Assembly (NCBI GenBank): GCA_020724265.1
Contig: DYHH01000033.1
Location: 1-37,628, forward strand
Source of the DNA: Melioribacter roseus
Lineage (GTDB): Bacteria; Bacteroidota; Ignavibacteria; Ignavibacteriales; Melioribacteraceae
DNA length: 37,628 nucleotides
Direction of reading: 5' to 3'
Part shown: positions 31,890 to 37,628 of the stretch, one piece after another
Position numbering within the stretch: position 1 is the stretch's first letter
How the letters are laid out: each line of letters starts with the position of its first letter
Notes under the pieces: model-generated
Told to the model about the DNA's origin: nothing
Databases searched by the model: none
Seen by the model: only the letters and a program-made list of their open reading frames with translations
Made by a program: the position numbers and the translations under genes

Positions 31890-34130
31890 CTAAACCACCG
31901 CACTTTCTTTACCTGAGTCTTTTATAAACAAACATGAAGAATTTATATTGGTGGGTATTTCCCGCATCATGGTAAAATTAAGTTCTTCACCAAGACCGAA
32001 AATATTAATATCAGCTCTCGGAGCTTCTGTCAACACTTGATCAAGTTTCCCTTGTAGCACATGAAATTCCGTAAGTGAAGGAAGTCTTGTTTGATCACTC
32101 AATCTTTCTAAAAACCTGTATAATCGTTTTTCGTCTTCCTGCTTAGCGGCAACAGTTACAAGATTAATTTTACCTTCCCAATTAAGTTGAAGTTGAAGAG
32201 CAATTAAAATAGCAAGATGCCAATTCGGACTTCTATCGCGCAGCCAAAGGTTTATTGTTTTCTGAAATCCGAATGCAGTGCGGGGATGCTGACGTAAAAT
32301 TATTATACCTAATTCATGCTTTGTTGCCTGTTTAACAATTTCATTAATTATGTGATCTTTTTCTTCGTTGCTTCCTAAAGTTAGGAAGAGTGTATTGGGT
32401 CTAAGGGAGCCGCCTTGTAAAGTCTGGATAACCAACTTTGCTCCGTGAAGAAAATTTTCATCTTCAATAACGGATGAATTAACAAATATTTTTTCTTCCT
32501 TAAGCGGGTCAACCAGTTGTTGTAAACTTGTTAATGTTTTTTCTCTATCATTTGATTTTACCGAAAATGCAAATACACTTCCTGATGGATAAGTTATATT
32601 CTTAATAAACAAAAGTGAACCCGACCATTTATTCGGTTCTTCAATTGGTAGTAAAATATCTGGTTTCCAAACAACATGGTGCCGTGGAAATTTTGCTGCA
32701 ACCCGAGATGCAAACTCGGCAAGAACTAAAAACATTCCGCCTCTTATATCACCCCAATCGGCTTGCAAACCTTTTCTTGTCAAATAAATGTATATAACAA
32801 TTATTGTTACGAGAGCTATAAAGCTAAATACCGGGTTAATTAAAAACATAACAAATAAAGAACCTGCAGCGCCGATTAACGGTACAATTCTCGGGACTTT
32901 AAAAGTCGGTCTGAAACTTATCATTTTCATACTTTGCTGAATGAAGACAACCAAGTTTAATGTTCCGTAAGTAATTAAAAAGAACATTGTAATTAATGAC
33001 GCAAGGGCATCAAGACTTCCGAAAATTAAAGCAACAAAAATGATTGCCCCTGTAAAAATAATAGCATTCCGGGGTTCTCCTCCCTCTGTTTTCTTTCCGA
33101 AGAATTCATGCAGCAAAATTGATTTATGAGAAGAAAGAGCCTGTAAAATTCTCGGTGCACCAACCATACTATTTAAAGCAGATGAAAATGTTGCGGCTAA
33201 TATTCCTAATAAAACTAATGCTGGCGAAAATGCTTTTTCAACCATTATCATTTGATTTGTTCTTAATTCTTCCGAAGTACCGACTAATGAAACGAAGTAA
33301 GCTAATGTTACATAAATGACAAGAGTAACCAGTATTGAACTAATAGTTCCGACCGGAATAGCTTTCCTTGGATTTTTTAATTCACCCGATAAATTTGCGC
33401 CTGCCATTATACCAGTAACCGCTGGAAAGAAAATTGCGAAAACTATCCAGAAGTCAGCATCCTGGAATGAACCGATAACTTCTACATTTCTATTTAATGG
33501 TTCGGGAGTAAAAAGAAAAGATAAAATCGATAAACCGATTATAGCAAGAATAAAATATTGTACCTTTATTGCAAACAATGCACTGATGTAAGAAATGCTT
33601 AATAGAATTATCCATGCCGCAATAGAAATTATAAACGGGTCATGCGAAGGAAAAATAAAAATCCATGCTTCGGTAAATCCAACTATGTATAATGCGGCTG
33701 AAAGAGTTTGGGAAATATAAAACGGAATTCCAACACTTCCGCCGGCTTCTAATCCTAATGATTTTGCAATTATTGAATAAGCGCCGCCCGCACCGATCTT
33801 GATGTTGGTGGTAATTGAGGACATCGAGAGCCCGGTACATATTGTAATTGTTTTAGCAAGCAGAATGATTAAAAGTGCACCGCCGAACCCGGCATTCCCG
33901 ACAACCCAGCCAAGGCGCAGGTACATGATTACACCGAGAATGGTTAATACATCTGGTGTAAAGACTCCGCCAAAGGTATTTAACTTTCCTGGTTGAAAGA
34001 TTTTCTTAAACTTCTGCGTTATGTCTGTTAGGAAAACTTTATTCACAATATATTTTGAAGGTTGATAGACTAATTTACTAATTGGAAGGGAAATGCGAAA
34101 ACTTAATCTCACCTGAATATTTGCATCCAT
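31890..34130 (-). CDS. SLC12-like amino acid/cation-chloride transporter
   Basis: This 746-residue protein belongs to the APC superfamily and looks like a bacterial relative of SLC12 cotransporters. About 12 membrane segments begin after FGGVFTPDVLTILGVIMYLRLGWVVG, with TGLSMSSITTNIKIGAGGAYSIIAKSLGLEAGGSVGIPFYI and VTGIMAGANLSGELKNPRKAIP as signatures. The C-terminal 250 residues are a cytoplasmic domain (KPDILLPIEEPNKWSGSLLFIKNITYPSGS...). The N-terminal 30-40 residues (MDANIQVRLSFRISLP...) look unlike the family, and a start nearer to 34050 (for example the GTG of VNKVFLTDI) is possible. It probably moves ions or amino acids, the exact substrate being unknown. Confidence 0.82.
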   Translation of the reverse strand: MDANIQVRLSFRISLPISKLVYQPSKYIVNKVFLTDITQKFKKIFQPGKLNTFGGVFTPDVLTILGVIMYLRLGWVVGNAGFGGALLIILLAKTITICTGLSMSSITTNIKIGAGGAYSIIAKSLGLEAGGSVGIPFYISQTLSAALYIVGFTEAWIFIFPSHDPFIISIAAWIILLSISYISALFAIKVQYFILAIIGLSILSFLFTPEPLNRNVEVIGSFQDADFWIVFAIFFPAVTGIMAGANLSGELKNPRKAIPVGTISSILVTLVIYVTLAYFVSLVGTSEELRTNQMIMVEKAFSPALVLLGILAATFSSALNSMVGAPRILQALSSHKSILLHEFFGKKTEGGEPRNAIIFTGAIIFVALIFGSLDALASLITMFFLITYGTLNLVVFIQQSMKMISFRPTFKVPRIVPLIGAAGSLFVMFLINPVFSFIALVTIIVIYIYLTRKGLQADWGDIRGGMFLVLAEFASRVAAKFPRHHVVWKPDILLPIEEPNKWSGSLLFIKNITYPSGSVFAFSVKSNDREKTLTSLQQLVDPLKEEKIFVNSSVIEDENFLHGAKLVIQTLQGGSLRPNTLFLTLGSNEEKDHIINEIVKQATKHELGIIILRQHPRTAFGFQKTINLWLRDRSPNWHLAILIALQLQLNWEGKINLVTVAAKQEDEKRLYRFLERLSDQTRLPSLTEFHVLQGKLDQVLTEAPRADINIFGLGEELNFTMMREIPTNINSSCLFIKDSGKESAVV

Positions 34131-34162
34131 TTATTGGCAATCGTATTGCTAGCCAAATAATC

Positions 34163-34194
34163 ATGACGTATTTTTATAATAAATTATACGTCAT
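34163..34194. promoter_or_regulatory. Operator-like dyad of the decayed VapBC-type module
   Basis: ATGACGTAT (34163-34171) and ATACGTCAT (34186-34194) are perfect inverted arms spaced by 14 AT-rich bases. They lie 14 bases upstream of the antitoxin ATG. This is the usual layout of an autoregulated toxin-antitoxin operator and it has survived although the genes are broken. Confidence 0.55.
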
Positions 34195-34208
34195 AATACG
34201 AAGAAAAT

Positions 34209-34452
34209 ATGCAAACAAAGTTAACTTTAAGAATAGACGAGAAGGTAATCGAAAAAGCCAAAAAGAATTTCTAGTAAACGCGGAAAGTCCATTTCTGAAA
34301 TGGTCTCGGATTTTATTCAAAATGAAGATCGAAAAGAGAATGAATCAGTGGAACTTTATCCGCCATTAACTAAGAAATTAAGAGGACTAATTAAGGAGAA
34401 AGAATATAAGAAGGACGATTACTATAACTATCTTGAAGAAAAATATAAATGA
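34209..34452 (+). pseudogene. Frameshifted VapB-like antitoxin
   Basis: Translation begins MQTKLTLRIDEKVIEKAKKNF and hits TAG at 34272. A single-base shift near the TTTCT at 34268-34272 restores a continuous frame: SSKRGKSISEMVSDFIQ ... KKDDYYNYLEEKYK, ending at the TGA at 34450-34452. Read together the two parts make a complete antitoxin of about 81 residues with a ribbon-helix-helix N-terminus (DUF6364-like). One extra base explains the break. A sequencing error cannot be excluded, but the deletion in the neighbouring toxin supports real decay. The final TGA overlaps the next ATG. Confidence 0.75.
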
Positions 34453-34616
34453 GAATTTTGTTCGAGACAAATATCGTTCTCGATCTCTTACTCGATAGAT
34501 ATCCTATTGCTGAAAATACCGCACAAATATTTGCACTCATCGAAAACAATAAGTATTCGGGATTCTTATGTGCTACTTCCAATGTTTATTCACCAAAAGA
34601 AATTTTAGAAGAATAA
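34449..34616 (+). pseudogene. Internally deleted PIN-domain toxin (VapC-like)
   Basis: The 55-residue frame opens MRILFETNIVLDLLLDRYP, a clear PIN-domain start; the first catalytic acidic residue is Glu6, where Asp is usual. It continues AQIFALIENNKYSGFLCATS, and then jumps to NVYSPKEILEE, which is how such PIN toxins end. About 70-80 residues that would carry the other active-site acids are missing. It should be inactive. The ATGA overlap with the antitoxin confirms that the pair was an operon. It is too short to be listed by a normal caller. Confidence 0.75.
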
Positions 34617-34657
34617 GCGTAGTGAACGCAAAATTTGCGTTCACTACAAAATAATTT

Positions 34658-36040
34658 TTACAAATTAAAGTACATCTTATACTCGAAGGGATGAGGCATT
34701 GTACCGATTGATTTTATTTCTTCATTCTTGATTTTTATCCATTGATCGAGAAGCTCATCTGTAAATATATTTCCTCTCTTAAGAAATTCGTTATCAGCTT
34801 TAAGTGCTTCAAGAGCTTCGGTTAAGTTTCGCGGAAGAAAATGAATTTTATCAATATGATCGTCATCAAGGAAATTTTTGTCGTATGGTCCGAATCCTTC
34901 TTCAGTCGGATTGATTTTGTTTACAACACCGTCAATACCTGCAAGTAATATTGAAGACAAACATAAGTATGGATTAGCCGTAGCATCGGAGGGGCGATAT
35001 TCAAACCGTGTTTCTTTCGGATTCGAAACATATTTTGGAATTCTAATTGCGCTTGCTCTGTTGCCTTGCCCGAATGTTAATGCAACCGGAGCTTCAAATC
35101 CCGGTACTAATCTTTTATATGAATTGGTACTTGGGTTTGTAAAAGCCGTCAAAGCCGGACCATGTTTTAATATTCCCCCGATAAAATATAGACCGAGTTC
35201 ACTCATATTACCGTATGCACCTTTTTTGTAGAAGAGATTTTTCCCTTTCTTTGTTAGATATAAATGAAGATGCATTCCGTTTCCGGCTTGATGATACATA
35301 GGTTTCGGCATGAATGTAATAAATAAATCACGTGATCTGGCAAAATTAAACAGGGCATATTTCGATGTTACAATATGATCGCCTGTATCTAATAAATTAG
35401 AAAAGTAAGTTTCAATTTCCTGTTGACCTCTTTCACCAACTTCATGATGATGATACTTAACATCTATTCCGAAGTTTTTTAAAATCTTACATGCTTCATC
35501 TCTAAAGTCATCGTAAATATCAAAAGGATTTGCAGCGTGATAAGCTTTACCATGAAATTCTTCTTCATGTTCAACTTTGTAATATGAAGTTGCGGTTCTA
35601 GTATCATATTCAACATTTGAGAAAATATAAAACTCGAACTCCGGTCCCCACCATGATTGATCGGCGCCGGTTGTTTTCTTTAATAATTGTTCTGCTTGTT
35701 TTGCAATGTGTCTGCCATCTTGTGAAAAAGGTGAACGCTTTTCATCGGTTAAAACTATGTGTGAATAAAAACTTAATGTCGGAGCTTCACGAAACGGATC
35801 GACAACTGCTGTATCTAGATCGGGAATTAAAATCATATCGCTGTTTTCAACTTTTCTAAAGCCGTAACTTGATCCGTCGAAACCAACACCTTCGCTCATA
35901 AGTCTTTCCATAATATCATCACGAACGGGTAAAGAGATGTGATGAAGTCTTCCTGCTAAATCAATTGCTTTTAAGTCAATAACTTCAATTTTCTTTTTCT
36001 TTAATTCGCTTTTAATTGATTCGATAGTTCTTTTAGCCAT
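34658..36040 (-). CDS. glnA: Glutamine synthetase, type I
   Basis: This 460-residue enzyme makes glutamine from glutamate, ammonia and ATP. Recognisable regions are IDLAGRLHHISLPV, the latch-region GVGFDGSSYGF, DLDTAVVDPF, the metal-binding WWGPEFEFYIF, HHHEVGERGQQEIE, AGNGMHLHLYL, GFEAPVALTFGQGNRASAIRIP, and RFEYRPSDATANPYLCLSSIL. The tyrosine that is adenylylated in proteobacterial enzymes (NLYDLPPEE) is not visible: the corresponding stretch reads KIHFLPRNL. It is therefore probably not controlled by GlnE-type adenylylation. It lies downstream of enolase, behind a terminator. Confidence 0.94.
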   Translation of the reverse strand: MAKRTIESIKSELKKKKIEVIDLKAIDLAGRLHHISLPVRDDIMERLMSEGVGFDGSSYGFRKVENSDMILIPDLDTAVVDPFREAPTLSFYSHIVLTDEKRSPFSQDGRHIAKQAEQLLKKTTGADQSWWGPEFEFYIFSNVEYDTRTATSYYKVEHEEEFHGKAYHAANPFDIYDDFRDEACKILKNFGIDVKYHHHEVGERGQQEIETYFSNLLDTGDHIVTSKYALFNFARSRDLFITFMPKPMYHQAGNGMHLHLYLTKKGKNLFYKKGAYGNMSELGLYFIGGILKHGPALTAFTNPSTNSYKRLVPGFEAPVALTFGQGNRASAIRIPKYVSNPKETRFEYRPSDATANPYLCLSSILLAGIDGVVNKINPTEEGFGPYDKNFLDDDHIDKIHFLPRNLTEALEALKADNEFLKRGNIFTDELLDQWIKIKNEEIKSIGTMPHPFEYKMYFNL

Positions 36041-36066
36041 ATCATCCTCAGTATTGTTTATATAGA

Positions 36067-36107
36067 CAAAAATGGGCTGCCAAGAATTTATAAATTCCGG
36101 ACAGCCC
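36067..36107 (-). terminator. Terminator hairpin between eno and glnA
   Basis: On the minus strand GGGCTG (36107-36102) pairs with CAGCCC (36079-36074), and inside it GAATTT pairs with AAATTC. The stem is followed by ATTTTTG. It terminates the enolase transcript shortly before the glnA start, so glnA probably has its own promoter in the remaining space. Confidence 0.7.
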
Positions 36108-36129
36108 CAAATGTGGGTTCTATTTGTAT

Positions 36130-37434
<1,305 letters not shown>

Positions 37435-37549
37435 TTAGTTAGTTTTCATCATCGAAAATTAGAAAAAAGGACATGCAAATTCAATTTAAAGCGGATTAAG
37501 AAATTGTTACGAGGTTTACTAATTTTTATATTTCAGTTTTGATTTAATA

Positions 37550-37622
37550 GCCCACGTAGCTCAGGGGATAGAGCAACGGTTTCCTAAACCGCAGGTCGCA
37601 AGTTCGATTCTTGCCGTGGGTA
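37550..37622 (+). tRNA. tRNA-Arg (anticodon CCU)
   Basis: A complete cloverleaf folds. The acceptor GCCCACG pairs with CGTGGGT (first pair G-U). The D arm is GCTC/GAGC, the anticodon loop TTCCTAA gives CCU for AGG arginine codons, and the T arm is GCAAG/CTTGC with TTCGATT. The anticodon stem has one A-C mismatch at its outer pair. The discriminator base is A and the CCA end is not encoded. Confidence 0.95.
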
Positions 37623-37628
37623 CAAAAT

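Noticed and set aside
34082-34369. Open frame of 95 codons over the decayed antitoxin
   Set aside because: It runs out of frame through the SLC12-like gene start, the operator dyad and the antitoxin. The antitoxin frames explain the protein-like signal better.

Overview
The window is AT-rich bacterial DNA, most likely from the Ignavibacteria/Melioribacter side of the Bacteroidota-Chlorobi group. The main evidence is two secreted proteins, plus the remnant of a third, that end in a type IX secretion (T9SS) sorting domain with the NYPNPFNP...SGLYxYxL...KMxLxK signature. A bacillithiol-type BshA, a Bacteroidota-style promoter (TTTG-N20-TAnnTTTG) and a tricorn protease homologue fit this. There is no rRNA, prophage or CRISPR array. 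The only RNA gene is a tRNA-Arg(CCU) at the right end.

Layout. (1) 0.1-2.0 kb: mobA (molybdenum cofactor guanylyltransferase, with a purine-rich in-frame insertion) converges on a stand-alone AAA-type ATPase. (2) 2.3-8.4 kb: a tight seven-gene sulfur-respiration operon, merR (two-CW, Cys-rich) - psrA - psrB - psrC - yeeE-like 1 - yeeE-like 2 - rhodanese. It is preceded by a CRP/FNR-like dyad. Its genes are 1-41 nt apart or joined by ATGA overlaps, and the molybdenum subunit has a twin-arginine signal. (3) 8.5-10.3 kb, minus strand: an AhpD-like protein, a polytopic membrane protein and a THEP1-type NTPase. (4) 10.5-14.9 kb: UDP-glucose dehydrogenase, BshA, a PfkB kinase and an RmlD-like reductase. 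(5) 14.9-16.1 kb: a 413-bp MITE-like element with 13-bp terminal inverted repeats and a 5-bp target duplication. It lies just upstream of a DUF134/NifX-like pair with a clear promoter and a 20-bp palindromic operator. (6) 16.1-24.9 kb: an AbgT transporter, a secreted protein built of ~137-residue repeats, two T9SS-exported proteins (an M6-like protease fused to a beta-helix, and a PD40 propeller protein), a collapsed T9SS gene, and a hypothetical protein. (7) 25.2-31.1 kb: small hypothetical proteins, a TerB-like protein, tricorn protease, an esterase and a DUF985 cupin. (8) 31.2-34.6 kb: an intact RelB/DinJ-type antitoxin with a Doc toxin, an SLC12-like transporter, and a decayed VapBC-type module. 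(9) 34.7-37.6 kb: glutamine synthetase, enolase and tRNA-Arg.

How the genes work together. The strongest functional unit is the sulfur operon. A periplasmic, bis-MGD-dependent, PsrABC-type reductase would exchange electrons with the quinone pool. Two half-size YeeE/YedE proteins probably move a sulfur species across the membrane, and a membrane-anchored rhodanese with a C-terminal cysteine tail could pass sulfane sulfur between them. MobA, 2 kb away, makes the cofactor PsrA needs. The less expected signals are the decayed loci (collapsed T9SS gene, frameshifted and deleted VapBC), the dispersed non-coding repeats (MITE, a 21-bp inverted-repeat element, a terminator-like repeat in two copies), the hybrid RelB-Doc pair and the repeat-domain secreted protein. 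All functions are inferred from sequence patterns without database searches.
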